64,000 nucleotides of DNA, taken from NCBI GenBank assembly GCA_021202465.1, contig JAJQCZ010000010.1:1-64000 (forward strand), given 5' to 3'. Source of the DNA: Lachnospiraceae bacterium. GTDB taxonomy: Bacteria; Bacillota; Clostridia; Lachnospirales; Lachnospiraceae. The translations under genes were made by a program, and so were the position numbers. How positions within the stretch are numbered: position 1 is the stretch's first letter; each line of letters begins with the position of its first letter. Below are positions 50,929 to 61,611 of the stretch, piece by piece. The notes under the pieces are model-generated. The model was not told the DNA's origin, did not search any database, and was given only the letters and a program-made list of their open reading frames with translations.

Positions 50929-51570
50929 TCACTCCTCCACACCGCATTTTCCGCAGATTTCCTCCAGACAGCAGCGGTCACAGTGCGGCCTGGTCCGGGC
51001 CGTGCAGACCTCCCGGCCATGATATACGAAGCGATGACAGAGCGAGCTGCCCTCCTCCGGCGGCACCAGCTTCCAGAGAGCCATTTCTACCTTCTTCGGA
51101 TCGCGAATGCCGTCTACCAGGCCGATGCGGTTGACCAGACGAATACAGTGCGTATCCGTCACAATCGCCGGTTTCCCGAACACATCGCCCATGATCAGAT
51201 TGGCGCTCTTACGCCCCACACCGGGAAGCGCCAGCAGCGCGTCAAAATCCTCCGGCACCCTGCCGTCATACTGCTCCCAGAGTATTTTCATACAGGCACA
51301 GATATCCCGCGCCTTACTCCGTCCCAGACCGCAGGGCCGCACGATGGCCTCGACCTCTTCCTCCGATGCCTCCGCCAGGGACTGCACATCGGGAAATTTT
51401 TCATAGAGTTTTTCCACGACCACATTCACCCGGGCGTCCGTACACTGGGCAGCCAGCCGTACACTGACCAGCAGTTTCCAGGCCTGATCATAGTCCAGCG
51501 TACAGTCCGCGTCCGGATATTCCTCCCGCAGCCGCCGGATCACCTCGAGCGTCCGTTCTTCTTTTGTCAT
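50929..51570 (-). CDS. nth: Endonuclease III
   Basis: The 213-residue DNA glycosylase/AP lyase has the helix-hairpin-helix LPGVGRKSANLIMGDVF (near 110-126) with the catalytic Lys, the catalytic Asp in IVTDTHCIRLVNRIGL, and a C-terminal four-Cys iron-sulfur motif (VCTARTRPHCDRCCLEEIC). The first Cys spacing is C-x7-C instead of the common C-x6-C. It removes oxidised pyrimidines from DNA. The start at 51570 follows AGGAGGAG; the longer frame to 51684 has no such site. Confidence 0.95.
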   Translation of the reverse strand: MTKEERTLEVIRRLREEYPDADCTLDYDQAWKLLVSVRLAAQCTDARVNVVVEKLYEKFPDVQSLAEASEEEVEAIVRPCGLGRSKARDICACMKILWEQYDGRVPEDFDALLALPGVGRKSANLIMGDVFGKPAIVTDTHCIRLVNRIGLVDGIRDPKKVEMALWKLVPPEEGSSLCHRFVYHGREVCTARTRPHCDRCCLEEICGKCGVEE

Positions 51571-51711
51571 ATTCTCCTCCTGTCGACCTGAGGAATGATT
51601 CATCTCCTGCGCAAAAGAATGCGCATTGCGCATAAAAAGACCGCCTCCCCGTCTGTAATTCTTCTCTCTGTAAAAAGACATCACATCTGAAGCGGCGGTT
51701 CAATAAACTGT

Positions 51712-51905
51712 GAATATATAACTCCCGGAGTGCCGTTCCCGCTTTTTGAGTCCTAGCGAAGCTAGGTGGGTAACCGCAGCCGGGATCTCAGCCTTCCGCT
51801 GCACATGGCGGCCTGGCATCCATCCGGCGATGTAGGAATCCCATAGGTCAAAATGTAGGTTCAAAATTGCAAGGTGCTCGAACACCCCAGGAAGATCTGA
51901 TACCA
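51712..51905 (-). ncRNA. ssrS: 6S RNA
   Basis: Read on the minus strand, the region starts CCTGGGGTGTTCG (51891-51879) and ends CACTCCGGG (about 51732-51724). These ends pair perfectly over 9 bases and match the conserved 6S closing stem and GTTCG element. The middle carries TTGAACCTACATTTTG and GGTTACCCACC, as in Firmicutes 6S RNAs, forming the central bubble that mimics an open promoter and binds RNA polymerase. A promoter lies at 51964-51992 and a second TATAAT at about 51918, so the exact 5' end is uncertain. No protein gene fits here. It fills the gap between the amidase gene and nth. Confidence 0.8.
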
Positions 51906-51963
51906 TGATCGAAGAATTATACGTCGAATCCATGCGATCATTGTTTCTCAACTGACGGAACCC

Positions 51964-51992
51964 ATTATAGCACAAATCATTTTCCGGGACAA
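51964..51992 (-). promoter_or_regulatory. Promoter upstream of 6S RNA
   Basis: TTGTCC (51992-51987) and TATAAT (51969-51964) on the minus strand are 17 bases apart. It would start transcription about 60 bases before the 6S closing stem, making a precursor that is trimmed, as known for 6S RNAs elsewhere. Confidence 0.65.
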
Positions 51993-52025
51993 GAGAGAAT
52001 TAGCAGCCCGAAAAACCTGTAAAAC

Positions 52026-53015
52026 TCAGCTTTCATCGCCATTCCCCAGATACCGATCAATCCCGTCGGCAATCCCCTGAACGATCAGGTCCTGATACTC
52101 GTCCGTGGCCATTTTCGCATCCTCTTCAGCGTTGGACATGAAGCCCATCTCCACGATGGTCACCGGAACCGTGGCCCAGTTGATGCCGGACATGGTGTCC
52201 GTCTCCCAGACACCCCGGGAATGGGCGCCGGTTGCTGCCACCAGTCCATCCAGAACAGCTTCTGAAAGAGCTTTGCTCTCACTGTACAGCTCCGCATTGT
52301 AAGGATTGGATGCCGTCTGGCAGATCGTCATGGCCCCCTGTGCGCTGCTGTCCTCGGAACCGTCGGCATGAATACGGATGAAGGCGTCGGCTCCCGCCTC
52401 GTTGGCGATCTCCGCCCGCTCCCGGTTGGAGATGTCCACGTCGTTGGTGGTGCGGGTCATGATGACTTCATACCCGCGCGCTTCCAGCTCGTCCCGCAGC
52501 TTCAGAGAGACCTGCAGGTTCAGCTCATATTCGGCAAGCCCAGAGACCACACCGCTGGTCCCGCTGCTGACCTTCGCTTTCATTTCCGAAGAGCCGGGGC
52601 CCAGAGGCTCCGTATCACTGTTTCCCTGACTCTGATGACCCGGATCGATGACAATGCAGGCCGACGTGACAGTGCGCTGCGACTTTGTCTCCGCTTCCTC
52701 TGTCTCCATCATGCTTTCCTCTTCCGAAGCTGCCTCCGTGGCCTCTGTCTCCGCTTCCGCTTCACCTGCGGATTCCTCCCCGGATTCTGTCCCCTCGGTC
52801 CCTGTGAAGTCTTTCAGATCAGACTCCTGAAAACCCGCGAACAAAACCCCTTCTGCGGTTTCGGATAAATCCTGTTCTGAATCCGCCGCAGCCTCCGACA
52901 CCGATGCCGCAGCGGCAGATTCCGAGCTTGTCCCTGCAGAATTTTCTGCTGTGCCGCAGCCCGCACTCCCAAAGGTCAGAAGCAATGCCAGCGCCAGACA
53001 CCCGCATCTTCGCAT
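52026..53015 (-). CDS. Lipoprotein N-acetylmuramoyl-L-alanine amidase
   Basis: The 329-residue protein has a lipoprotein signal ending FGSAGC (Cys near residue 20), an Ala/Glu/Ser-rich linker (about 25-115) and an Amidase_3 domain with the zinc residues in [11 protein letters not shown] (His), IRIHADGS (His) and [15 protein letters not shown] (Glu). It cleaves the MurNAc-L-Ala bond of peptidoglycan outside the membrane. The ATG at 53015 overlaps the last base of the pdp stop (TGATG), so the genes are coupled. The longer frame upstream is inside pdp and is rejected. Confidence 0.9.
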   Translation of the reverse strand: MRRCGCLALALLLTFGSAGCGTAENSAGTSSESAAAASVSEAAADSEQDLSETAEGVLFAGFQESDLKDFTGTEGTESGEESAGEAEAETEATEAASEEESMMETEEAETKSQRTVTSACIVIDPGHQSQGNSDTEPLGPGSSEMKAKVSSGTSGVVSGLAEYELNLQVSLKLRDELEARGYEVIMTRTTNDVDISNRERAEIANEAGADAFIRIHADGSEDSSAQGAMTICQTASNPYNAELYSESKALSEAVLDGLVAATGAHSRGVWETDTMSGINWATVPVTIVEMGFMSNAEEDAKMATDEYQDLIVQGIADGIDRYLGNGDES

Positions 53016-54337
53016 CACGCGCTCTCCCCCTCCGAGCCGCGCACCGTTCCGTAGATCAGCGGCTCCGGTTCCGGCTCTTTCTCTGACAGAGTAAGACTCG
53101 CCCGGAATTCCTTCTCGGCGGCGGCCAGCCTTCCTTCCTCCGAAGTGTACAACTCCGCCAGCACTTCGCCCGTTCGGACAAACTGCCCTCTCTTGCGGCG
53201 CAGGATGATCCCCGCGCCGTAATCCAGCGTATCCTCCTTGCGGCTCCTGCCTGCTCCCAACAGCATGGAGGCAATACCGATTCCCTCCGTATCCATGCAG
53301 GCAATATATCCGTCCGCATCGGCGCATACTTCATGACGCACCGGCGATACAGTCAGGCGCTCCGGTTCGAAGATGTACTGTTCGTCGCCGCCCTGCGCAT
53401 GCACCATCTCCGCCAGCTTGCGGAGAGCCTGACCGGAACGCACGGCCTCCTCAGCCCGCGCCCGGGCATTTTCCTCCTCTGCGCAGCCGCCAAGAACCAG
53501 CATCCGCGACGCCAGCGTCAGGCAGACCTCCGTCAGGTCCTCCGGCCCCCGGCCATGAAGCACCTCCACGGCCTCCCGGACCTCCAGCGCATTGCCGATA
53601 GCATGCCCCAGAGGGATATCCATATTGGTGATAAAGGCCTCCGTCCGACGCCCCGCCGCCCGGCCGATGCGCACCATCTGCTCCGCCAGCGTCCGCGCCG
53701 CCTCCGGCGTCTTCATGAAGGCTCCGCTCCCGGTCTTTACATCCAGCAGGATGGCGTCGCTTCCGGCGGCCAGCTTCTTACTCATGATGGATGACGCGAT
53801 GAGCGGCACACAGTCGATCGTCGCCGTCACATCCCGCAGCGCATAAAGCTTCTTGTCGGCAGGGACCATATTTCCGGTCTGTCCCACGACCGCCAGGCCG
53901 CACTCGCGGACGACCCGGAAGAAATCTTCCCCGGACAGGGAGGTAGTCAGCCCCGGAATCGACTCCAGCTTATCAAGTGTTCCGCCCGTGTGCCCCAGAC
54001 CGCGGCCGGACATCTTCGCCACCCGGCCTCCACAGGCCGCCACGATGGGCGCCAGTACCAGCGTCGTCTTATCTCCCACGCCGCCGGTGCTGTGCTTATC
54101 CACCTTGACGCCGGGGATCGCGGACAGATCCATCCGGTCTCCGGAGTACTCCATCTCCAGCGTCAGGTTCACCGTCTCCTCCTCGGCCATTCCCTTAAAG
54201 CAGATGGCCATCAGCATGGCCGACATCTGATAATCCGGGATTGACCCCTCAACAAAACCGGACACCATAAAATGCAGTTCTTCACGGGACAGCGCACCGC
54301 CCCGCTTCTTCTTCCCGATCAGATCATACATCCTCAT
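53015..54337 (-). CDS. pdp: Pyrimidine-nucleoside phosphorylase
   Basis: The 440-residue protein begins [18 protein letters not shown], has the phosphate and sugar site [14 protein letters not shown] (near 80-93) and the signature [20 protein letters not shown] (near 110-129). The C-terminal domain is complete. It splits uridine, thymidine or deoxyuridine with phosphate to base and (deoxy)ribose-1-phosphate. It overlaps cdd by 14 bases and is followed by the amidase gene. Confidence 0.95.
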   Translation of the reverse strand: MRMYDLIGKKKRGGALSREELHFMVSGFVEGSIPDYQMSAMLMAICFKGMAEEETVNLTLEMEYSGDRMDLSAIPGVKVDKHSTGGVGDKTTLVLAPIVAACGGRVAKMSGRGLGHTGGTLDKLESIPGLTTSLSGEDFFRVVRECGLAVVGQTGNMVPADKKLYALRDVTATIDCVPLIASSIMSKKLAAGSDAILLDVKTGSGAFMKTPEAARTLAEQMVRIGRAAGRRTEAFITNMDIPLGHAIGNALEVREAVEVLHGRGPEDLTEVCLTLASRMLVLGGCAEEENARARAEEAVRSGQALRKLAEMVHAQGGDEQYIFEPERLTVSPVRHEVCADADGYIACMDTEGIGIASMLLGAGRSRKEDTLDYGAGIILRRKRGQFVRTGEVLAELYTSEEGRLAAAEKEFRASLTLSEKEPEPEPLIYGTVRGSEGESA

Positions 54338-54746
54338 GCAGCAGCACCTCCCGCAATGTGAAGGACCCCGTCAGGAGCTCCTCCAGGGTGTGAACCCGTA
54401 TCTCTCCGTCCGCTTTTCCGAGAATCACCCGGAAATCCGGTCCGCAGAACTCCGTCAGCGCCTGACGGCATACGCCGCAGGGATAGGCGTAATCCTTCAG
54501 TTCTCCGTCCGTGCCGCCCACCACGGCGAGAGCCCGAAAATCATGCGTCCCCTCGCTGACCGCCTTAAACAGAGCCGTCCGCTCCGCACAGTTGGTCACC
54601 GAAAAAGAGGAATTCTCAATGTTGCAGCCCGTATACACACGGCCGTCCTCTGTCAGCAGTGCCGCTCCCACCTGAAAATGCGAGTAGGGCGAATACGAAT
54701 ATTTCATGGCCTCTGTGGCCCGATCTACCAGTTCCCGATCTGTCAT
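54324..54746 (-). CDS. cdd: Cytidine deaminase
   Basis: The 140-residue protein has the zinc-site motifs NCAERTALFKAV (Cys-Ala-Glu, the Bacillus-type tetramer form) and PCGVCRQALTEF, plus the N-terminal substrate segment YSPYSHFQVGAALL and GCNIENSSF. It converts cytidine and deoxycytidine to uridine forms, feeding pdp, which begins inside its 3' end. GGAGG lies 7 bases before the ATG. Confidence 0.96.
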   Translation of the reverse strand: MTDRELVDRATEAMKYSYSPYSHFQVGAALLTEDGRVYTGCNIENSSFSVTNCAERTALFKAVSEGTHDFRALAVVGGTDGELKDYAYPCGVCRQALTEFCGPDFRVILGKADGEIRVHTLEELLTGSFTLREVLLHEDV

Positions 54747-54827
54747 GTTCCGTCCTCCTTCTCCTCCTGCCTCACTGTCATTGTACCGTCCGGCGCAGAC
54801 AGTGGTAATTTTTCAGGGCAAAACGTC

Positions 54828-55487
54828 TCAGTCCAGGCCATCCGCCTTCGCCAGCTTCACCAGCCGGCTGGTGCCAAGCCTGGATGCCCCCAGCGACACG
54901 AAACGCTCCGCATCGTCAAAGGAGGAAATGCCTCCGGCCGCCTTGATCTTCACGTCCAGGCCGACATGGGCGGCGAACAGCTCCACATCCTCGAAGGTGG
55001 CTCCGGCCGTCGAGAACCCCGTGGAGGTCTTGATATAATCTGCCCCGGCCACCGTCACCACCTCGCACATACGGATCTTCTCCTCCCGGCTCAGCAGGCA
55101 GGTCTCGATGATGACCTTCAGCACATGGTCGCCGCAGATATTTTTCAGCTGCCGGATCTCCTCTTCCACCAGATCATAGCGGCCATCCTTCACCCAGCCG
55201 ATATTGATCACCATATCGATCTCGTCAGCTCCCTGCGCCAGCGCCGTCTCCGTCTCGCAGGCCTTGGCCGCCGTCACCGAATACCCGTTGGGGAATCCGA
55301 TCACCGTGCACACCCGCATCCGGTCCCCGACATACTGCTTCGCCTGCTCCACATAGGACGGCGGGATACACACCGAGGCTGTGCCGTACCTGATCGCATC
55401 GTCACAAAGCCCCCGGATCTCGTCCCAGGTCGCTCCCTGCGCCAGCAGCGTATGATCCACACATTTTAAAACATCCTGCTTCTTCAT
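54828..55487 (-). CDS. deoC: Deoxyribose-phosphate aldolase
   Basis: The 219-residue TIM barrel has [27 protein letters not shown] and the Schiff-base Lys in [15 protein letters not shown]. It splits deoxyribose-5-phosphate to glyceraldehyde-3-phosphate and acetaldehyde, completing deoxynucleoside breakdown with cdd and pdp downstream. The ATG at 55487 is 4 bases past the PBP stop; its ribosome site GGAGGAG lies in the end of the PBP gene. The longer frame to 55562 is rejected. Confidence 0.95.
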   Translation of the reverse strand: MKKQDVLKCVDHTLLAQGATWDEIRGLCDDAIRYGTASVCIPPSYVEQAKQYVGDRMRVCTVIGFPNGYSVTAAKACETETALAQGADEIDMVINIGWVKDGRYDLVEEEIRQLKNICGDHVLKVIIETCLLSREEKIRMCEVVTVAGADYIKTSTGFSTAGATFEDVELFAAHVGLDVKIKAAGGISSFDDAERFVSLGASRLGTSRLVKLAKADGLD

Positions 55488-55491
55488 CCTT

Positions 55492-57756
55492 TTACTCCTC
55501 CGATTCTGTTGATTCTTCGACTGTTTCTGTCTCTTCCTCTGCCGTAAGGCAGTACTCTTCAAAAATCGTTTTGCTCTTCTCCACTACGTAACCACTGCCG
55601 CCGATGTCCTTCACGTCCTCGACCATCGTTACAATGAGCAGTGAATCCTCCTCAGAAAGCTCCGTCGTATAGGCGGCGAACCATCCCAGCTCGGTTCCGC
55701 TGGTATCGCTCTGCGAGGATTTGATCTCCGCCGTGCCGGTCTTTCCGGCCAGCGCCAGCCCGTCAATCTGCGCCTTATGCCCCGTGCCGTTCGCGTCCTC
55801 CACGACCTGCGTCAAAGCCTCATTGATGACCTCGCAGGCTTCTTCGCTGAATACGCCTTCCTTCCACACGGTGACCTCCGCATCCTCCGTCATTTCCAGA
55901 CTCGGGGTAATGATATCTCCCTGATTGAGGAACGCACTGTAGATCATCGCCAGGTGCAGGACATTGATCTGAATCTCGCCCTGTCCGTAGCCGCTGTCCG
56001 CCACCTGGATATCCGAGGTAATCTCTCCGTCGTTATCATAGGTGGACACCGTCATTTTGATGTCAAACGGCAGCTCCTCGCCGAAGCCCAGGCTGTCCCA
56101 GGCGCTCGTCAGGGTCTCCTGCCCGATCGTCATGGCGGCCCGGGCGAAGAACACATTGTCCGACAGAACCAGCGCGTTCTGCACCGTAGCCGGGTCAGCG
56201 GCATGAAGTGTCGTCACACTGTAGGAGCCCCAGCTGTCGTCATACTGCCAGCTGTCCCCCTCACAGCCGTAATCGGTCTCCGCATCCAGACTCCCGGTCG
56301 TCAGACCAATGGCTGCCGTCACCGTCTTGAAGGTGGAGCCAGGCGTCCAGACCGAGCGGAAACGATTCACCAGCGGCGTCGCCTCATCATTGTTCCACTC
56401 ATCCCACTGATCCTGGGAAAGTCCCAGAATAAAGGCATTGGTGTCATAGGAGGGTGTACTGAGAAGAGCCAGCACCTCGCCGGTATAGGGATTCATCGCC
56501 ACTGTGGCGCTCTCATCGTCCTGATATTGTTCATAGAGAAGCTCCTGCAGGTCCGCGTCGATCGTGACTGTGATATCCTCCCCGTCCTCCGCATTGGAAA
56601 CCGCCAGAATCTTCTTCGTATCTCCATTTTCTGAGACGATACGGATTTTGTACCCCGGTGTACCGCGCAGCCGCTCCTCATAAAGACTCTCCAGACCGGT
56701 TTTCCCAATCAGGCTGGTGGAGGTGTAGACATTTTCCGTGTCTTCCTCCAGCTCCTCCGCCGTGATGCTCTGCACATATCCGACCAGGTGGGCCGCTGCC
56801 TCTCCCAGCGGGTAGGTGCGCACCTCCGTATCCGTGATTTTCACACCGGCAATCTCCAGAAGGGCCTCGTCGCGCTCCTGCTTCTCCTTCGTCTCCTCCG
56901 AGAGCTCATCGGCCATCTGTTCCTGCTCCGTCAGCTTCTCCACCGTCGCGATAGGGACAAAGCTGTCGTCCGTGACCCAGGAGGCGGAAAGCTTATTCTC
57001 AATGGTCTCCTCAGAGATTCCCAACACGTCCGCCAGCTGCGACACCGAATCGTCATCCATCTTGCCGGGCACCAGCCCCACGGAAGAGGCCGTTCCCGTC
57101 CCTGCCAGGAGCTCGCTGTCCCGGTCATAGATGCTCCCCCGGGCTGCCGACTCGGTCGTAACCTTCACACTGTCGGTGGAGGTCAGGTCCGGAAAAATCA
57201 TGCTGTCGGACCAGACCACCTTCCATGCTCCGTCCTCCTGCACAAGGGTCGTCGTATTGTCATAGCTCAGGGATCCGGCCAGCGTATTCATGGTCACTGT
57301 ATAGGAAACTGAGGTTCCCGCTGCGGCGCTCTCCGCGCCCTCCTCCGACGAGTCTTCGGTCTCCTCTGCCACCGAAGCCACCTCCACCGTGATCTCCGAA
57401 GCACTGATGCCCTCATAGATATTCTGGTTGCGCGTCACGAAATCGTCCTCACTCGTCGCCTCCTGACTGTCCGCATCCAGCATGTCATACATGCCCGTGT
57501 AGTCTGCCTCCTCCACGAGAGCAAAATACGAGATCAGCACGCCGGCCGGTGAGTCCGCGGAGATCTCCGCCTCCGTACTCTCTGCTTCACCGGACTCTTC
57601 AGTCTCGGACTCCGTCCCGTTCCCGCGCAGGAGCACGGCCGCCGCCGCGACGACACCCACCAGGAGCAGAACCAGCACTACCAGGAGAACGATCTTCCAG
57701 GTCTGGTTCTGCCTGCGCCGGCCCACTCTTCCGTAGCTTTTCCTCCTTCTTCCCAT
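55492..57756 (-). CDS. Class B penicillin-binding protein with MecA_N domain
   Basis: The 754-residue protein has a basic cytoplasmic start, one membrane helix ([22 protein letters not shown], about 24-45), an acidic linker, an NTF2-like MecA_N domain (about 60-190), the PBP dimer domain and a transpeptidase domain with STFK ([12 protein letters not shown]), SDN (LSDNVFFAR) and KTGTAE. It crosslinks peptidoglycan at the cell surface. The MecA_N layout resembles PBP2a/PBP3-type proteins, which can have low beta-lactam affinity; that cannot be judged here. The start at 57756 follows AAAGGA. It is upstream of deoC. Confidence 0.92.
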   Translation of the reverse strand: MGRRRKSYGRVGRRRQNQTWKIVLLVVLVLLLVGVVAAAAVLLRGNGTESETEESGEAESTEAEISADSPAGVLISYFALVEEADYTGMYDMLDADSQEATSEDDFVTRNQNIYEGISASEITVEVASVAEETEDSSEEGAESAAAGTSVSYTVTMNTLAGSLSYDNTTTLVQEDGAWKVVWSDSMIFPDLTSTDSVKVTTESAARGSIYDRDSELLAGTGTASSVGLVPGKMDDDSVSQLADVLGISEETIENKLSASWVTDDSFVPIATVEKLTEQEQMADELSEETKEKQERDEALLEIAGVKITDTEVRTYPLGEAAAHLVGYVQSITAEELEEDTENVYTSTSLIGKTGLESLYEERLRGTPGYKIRIVSENGDTKKILAVSNAEDGEDITVTIDADLQELLYEQYQDDESATVAMNPYTGEVLALLSTPSYDTNAFILGLSQDQWDEWNNDEATPLVNRFRSVWTPGSTFKTVTAAIGLTTGSLDAETDYGCEGDSWQYDDSWGSYSVTTLHAADPATVQNALVLSDNVFFARAAMTIGQETLTSAWDSLGFGEELPFDIKMTVSTYDNDGEITSDIQVADSGYGQGEIQINVLHLAMIYSAFLNQGDIITPSLEMTEDAEVTVWKEGVFSEEACEVINEALTQVVEDANGTGHKAQIDGLALAGKTGTAEIKSSQSDTSGTELGWFAAYTTELSEEDSLLIVTMVEDVKDIGGSGYVVEKSKTIFEEYCLTAEEETETVEESTESEE

Positions 57757-57887
57757 CGTATATCCTTTCTGAATCCTCAATCAGTGAATCTTCGCCTGCG
57801 CATCACGTCCGCCTTCAGATCACTCTTTATCTGACTCTGCTATGCTCCCTCTGATTGCCGATCCGCCTTCTGTGCACTTAACCTGCT

Positions 57888-59360
57888 TTACTGAAGCCCC
57901 AGATCCCGGAGGACAGCCTCCGCCTCCTCCCGGTCCGAAAAATGCGTCTTCACGCCGCATACTTCCTGATAGTCCTCATGCCCCTTGCCGATGATGGCGA
58001 TCACATCGCCCGGCTGCGCCTGCTCGATGCTGTAGCGAATCGCCTCCCGCCGGTCCGGGATATCTACAAATGCGCCGCCGGTCGGATCGAGGCCGATATG
58101 AATATCGGCGATGATATCCTCCACCTTCTCAAAGCGGGAATTGTCCGCCGTCACGATCGAGAGATCCGCCATCTCACCGGCGACCTCCCCCATCTCATAA
58201 CGGCGGTGCGGATCACGGTTGCCGCCGCAGCCGAAGACCACGACCAGCCGCTTCGGATTATAATCCCGCAGCGTCTCCAGAAGACTCCGGGTACTGACGC
58301 CATTGTGGGCGTAATCCACGATCACCGAGAAACGATCCGACGCATAGACCAGTTCCATCCGCCCGTTGACGCGGATCGATTTCAGAGCCGACAGGATCGC
58401 TTCCTGCGAAATGCCCAGAGTCAGCGCCGCACCGAGGGCTCCCAGCGCATTATAGACACTGAACAGCCCCGGAATTCCAACCTCCACCGGGAAGGAACCG
58501 TATTTGCCGCTCAGCATGAAGCTCACGCCCATAAAGCTGCCGTTTTGCAGATGCCGGATCTCCGTCGCCCGGAAGTCATCCTCCTCCTTCTGTCCGAAGG
58601 TGCGGATCTCACAGGTATGTCCCGCGAGAAGCGCCTCACAGTTGGGATCGTCCCGGTTGACAATGCCGATATCACAGCGCTTGAACAGCTCTCCCTTCCA
58701 GGACCGGTACTCCTCGAAGGAGCTGTGCTCGCCGGGTCCGATGTGGTCCGGCGTGATATTTGTAAAAACACCGATGTCAAAATGAATGCCCGCCACGCGG
58801 TCCATCATCAGCCCCTGCGAGGAAACTTCCATAATCATATACTCGCAGCCCGCTTCCACCATGCGGTGAAAATACTGCTGCAGCTCGTAGGACTCCGGCG
58901 TGGTATTGTTGGTCGTGAAGTGCTCCCCGGCGATTACCGCTCCGTTGGTACCCACCAGGCCCACCTTCTTCCCGGCCGCCTTCAGGATCGCCTTCAGCAT
59001 GTAGGTGCTGGTCGTCTTCCCCTTGGTACCGGTCAGGCCAATCGTCGTCATCTTCCGGGTCGGATGATCGAAATGCGCCGCCGACAATTCGGCCAGCGCC
59101 TTCCGGGCTGCGGGAACCCGCACCACGGTAATATCCGCCTCTACAGGCACATCCCGCTCAATAATGACCGCCGCCGCGCCCCGCGCCGCCACATCCGGGA
59201 TAAAATCGTGGGAATCAATCTTTGTGCCGCGGATGCAGACAAAGGCATTCCCCCCGCACTCCTTCCGGGAATCATATATGATATCTCCCACCGGCACATC
59301 CAGACTTCCCTTCACCAGCTCATAGTCCATACCATCCAGCAGCTCTCTCAGCGTCTTCAT
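57888..59360 (-). CDS. murE: MurE-type UDP-MurNAc-tripeptide ligase
   Basis: The 490-residue Mur ligase has TIGLTGTKGKTTSTYML (ATP loop, near 107-123), NTTPESYELQ, the carbamylated-Lys region SSFEEYRSWKGELFKRC and VIVDYAHNGVSTRSLLETL, then GCGGNRDPHRRYEMG. MurE adds the third amino acid to UDP-MurNAc-L-Ala-D-Glu. The specificity site reads DNSRFE instead of the DNPR of diaminopimelate-adding enzymes. Arg is kept, so diaminopimelate is still likely, but a paralogue with other specificity is possible. It lies 131 bases upstream of the PBP gene. Confidence 0.88.
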   Translation of the reverse strand: MKTLRELLDGMDYELVKGSLDVPVGDIIYDSRKECGGNAFVCIRGTKIDSHDFIPDVAARGAAAVIIERDVPVEADITVVRVPAARKALAELSAAHFDHPTRKMTTIGLTGTKGKTTSTYMLKAILKAAGKKVGLVGTNGAVIAGEHFTTNNTTPESYELQQYFHRMVEAGCEYMIMEVSSQGLMMDRVAGIHFDIGVFTNITPDHIGPGEHSSFEEYRSWKGELFKRCDIGIVNRDDPNCEALLAGHTCEIRTFGQKEEDDFRATEIRHLQNGSFMGVSFMLSGKYGSFPVEVGIPGLFSVYNALGALGAALTLGISQEAILSALKSIRVNGRMELVYASDRFSVIVDYAHNGVSTRSLLETLRDYNPKRLVVVFGCGGNRDPHRRYEMGEVAGEMADLSIVTADNSRFEKVEDIIADIHIGLDPTGGAFVDIPDRREAIRYSIEQAQPGDVIAIIGKGHEDYQEVCGVKTHFSDREEAEAVLRDLGLQ

Positions 59361-59523
59361 GTCTTAAGATCATCCTCGCTTCCTTATATAATATCCGTAC
59401 ACTCATCACCGGCTGCGTATGCCGCCAGAGTATAAAACTCAGTCTTTTTTTCAAAAACCCACAAGGCTAATGCCATTATAATCAAAGCCCACCGGGAAAT
59501 CAATCCTTCCCCGGAAGTTTCCC

Positions 59524-59573
59524 AAAAAGCAAAGAGCCTCAGCTCCGCGTTCTCCGCGGCCTCTGAGGCTCTT
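59524..59573 (-). terminator. Terminator after tRNA-Val
   Basis: On the minus strand AAGAGCCTCAG and CTGAGGCTCTT pair around a GC-rich loop that can form its own short stem (CCGCGGAG region) and are followed by TGCTTTTTGGG. It lies 4 bases after the tRNA. Confidence 0.8.
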
Positions 59574-59577
59574 GAGA

Positions 59578-59650
59578 TGGAAACGACAGGACTCGAACCT
59601 GCGACCCTCTACACGTCAAGCAGATGCTCTCCCAGCTGAGCTACATTTCC
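59578..59650 (-). tRNA. tRNA-Val(GAC)
   Basis: The minus-strand sequence folds into a complete cloverleaf: acceptor GGAAATG/CGTTTCC, D arm GCTCAGCTGGGAGAGC, anticodon stem TCTGC/GTAGA with loop TTGACGT (anticodon GAC), and T arm with GGTTCGAACC. Discriminator is A. The CCA end is not encoded (TCT follows), so it must be added after transcription. Confidence 0.95.
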
Positions 59651-59803
59651 ATGCAACGAAAAAGATTATAGCACAGACCTGGAAATTCGTAAAGCACTTT
59701 TTTTCTTTTTCGGAACATTTTTTTGCACCATCTTAGACGCTGCGGCTCGTCTCAGGACTCCTTTCCCTCCACGCTCCCTGCGCCGGAAAATAGGGTTCAC
59801 AAT

Positions 59804-61393
59804 TCACACCACGGCCTCAATCAGCATTTTATCACCCAAAGTGATCTTTTTAACCCTGATTTTTTTCTTTTTGTTAAAGTTAAAGCTGATCATGTATCCC
59901 TTGTTCAGATGATAATAATCGAGATACGCCATAATCTGATTTTCACCACGTTCATTATAGGAGTTACCCCGCCAGATTTTAAGTTCAATCACATACTGTC
60001 TGCCCAGATAATCCACAATTACATCTGTTCTTTCCTGATTGCGGGTCCGGGATTCGATATAATAATTTCCTGTACCGTTGATGATTGGGCGCAGATACAG
60101 AAGAAAATATCTTCTGCCGTCATCTTCCAGGAATTTTTGAGAACGGTCTCCATACAGATCATCAAATATTGTCACAAAATGTTCCAGGATCAATTCCATA
60201 TCAAGACCATTTTCGTTAATGAACTGATACTTTTCCCGATCACCCAGTGTATACATCCGACTTCTCTGCATCTCTGCAGATGCCAGAAACATGTTATAAA
60301 GGCGCATCTCGAAAATGCGGTTTGCGACGACCACCTTATTATTCTCTATCCTGATAAATCCAAACATCTTTGCAATTCCGATTGCAATATTTCCCGGCAC
60401 ATTACTGATTTCTTTCCCATTCATCAGCAGACATTGCAGGAACTCTCTCAGATCAGGATACGCATTAACCTTATCCTCAAGCGACTCGAACAGCGTATTG
60501 TCCTCCGAGACCAGTCGGCCAACCGCTTCTATGATTCCCGCGGACGTCCATGCTGCAGGTCTGTCCGGGAAAAGTTCTGTCCCGCATATCTGTTCATCCA
60601 GCAATTTGCAGATTCGGGATACCAGATAAGGATAACCGGAGGTATAATCATATATTAATTCTGAGATCATCGGTATATCCATGCCGGTTGCATAATCGTT
60701 TTCATATTCCTGAAGCATCCCTGCGATTTCCTTTGTGGAAAAACTCATCTCCACCAAAAAATCAGCAGCAACGTTCCATGGACTATTTGTGCTGTGTTCT
60801 CCATTTGATACAAACCTGCTTTTCAGATTCTTAATGTCATATACACCCGCAAGAATCACCGATTGAAAAGTCGGAAATACATTCCGATCAATATAGCTCG
60901 CACGGAGTTGAGCAAGCAAATCCAGAAAAGCCTGATAATTAAACGCCTGATCTACTTCATCAATCATAAGCAGCACCGGTCTTTCTGACTGTCCACACCA
61001 CGTGCTGAAAATATCAAACAGCTCGTCAAAATTGGCATATAAAATTTCATTATTTGCAAAGCGCTTCAACTGATTCTTTAAATCATCCGACATGTCTGTT
61101 TCCTGCACGGCCTTTAAAATCAGTCTGGAAAACCCTCTCACAAAATGCTCTGTATCAATGTAGTCTGTTCCCTGCAACCGCTGAAAGTCAATTCTGACAA
61201 CCTGGTAATCATCTTTCAGGTAATCCGCCAATGCTATAAGCGTTGTCGTCTTCCCATACTGCCGGGCTCTATTAATCGTGAAATATTCCCCTCGGTCCAC
61301 CATCTCCCTGATTTTTTTCAGACGCTCAGTGATATCCACCATATAATGCCTCTGCGGATCACAATTCGCAGTCACATTGAATACTTTACTCAT
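59804..61393 (-). CDS. AAA-ATPase-like protein with C-terminal PD-(D/E)XK nuclease-like domain
   Basis: The 529-residue protein has a P-loop form RQYGKTTTLIALADYL (near 44-59), Walker B VLLMIDEVDQAFNY (near 141-154), an arginine-rich middle and a C-terminal region ERTDVIVDYLGRQYVIELKIW (near 462-482), the D-x(n)-E-x-K pattern of PD-(D/E)XK proteins. This is the AAA-ATPase_like/DUF1703 type common in gut Firmicutes and Bacteroidetes, of unknown function, possibly mobile or defence-related. The gene is AT-rich relative to neighbours. A GGAGGAG site precedes the ATG. Confidence 0.87.
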   Translation of the reverse strand: MSKVFNVTANCDPQRHYMVDITERLKKIREMVDRGEYFTINRARQYGKTTTLIALADYLKDDYQVVRIDFQRLQGTDYIDTEHFVRGFSRLILKAVQETDMSDDLKNQLKRFANNEILYANFDELFDIFSTWCGQSERPVLLMIDEVDQAFNYQAFLDLLAQLRASYIDRNVFPTFQSVILAGVYDIKNLKSRFVSNGEHSTNSPWNVAADFLVEMSFSTKEIAGMLQEYENDYATGMDIPMISELIYDYTSGYPYLVSRICKLLDEQICGTELFPDRPAAWTSAGIIEAVGRLVSEDNTLFESLEDKVNAYPDLREFLQCLLMNGKEISNVPGNIAIGIAKMFGFIRIENNKVVVANRIFEMRLYNMFLASAEMQRSRMYTLGDREKYQFINENGLDMELILEHFVTIFDDLYGDRSQKFLEDDGRRYFLLYLRPIINGTGNYYIESRTRNQERTDVIVDYLGRQYVIELKIWRGNSYNERGENQIMAYLDYYHLNKGYMISFNFNKKKKIRVKKITLGDKMLIEAVV

Positions 61394-61611
61394 ACTCTCC
61401 TCCAGATTATCTGATCAAACGACTTCCTGCGACAATTTTTTCTCCACAAGATTCTGTATCCGTTCGATTGCCTTCACCTCTGCCTTGTTTGCTGTCACTC
61501 AAAATTTCTCTGACAACCATCTTATCTTATATCATAAAGAAATACAAGAAAAAAGTAAATATCAGTGCCGTCAGTCTCAATGATATTCTGCAGTGTTCAT
61601 TTGACTCAATG
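61394..61611. other. Intergenic stretch before the nuclease relic
   Basis: No intact gene is seen. On the minus strand a 27-codon frame starting GTG near 61504 (KAEVKAIERIQNLVEKKL) ends just before the AAA gene, but its ribosome site is weak. It may be another relic. Confidence 0.3.

Noticed and set aside
51700-51975. 91-codon minus-strand frame
   Set aside because: It lies on the 6S RNA; the conserved RNA ends and promoter explain the sequence better than a protein.
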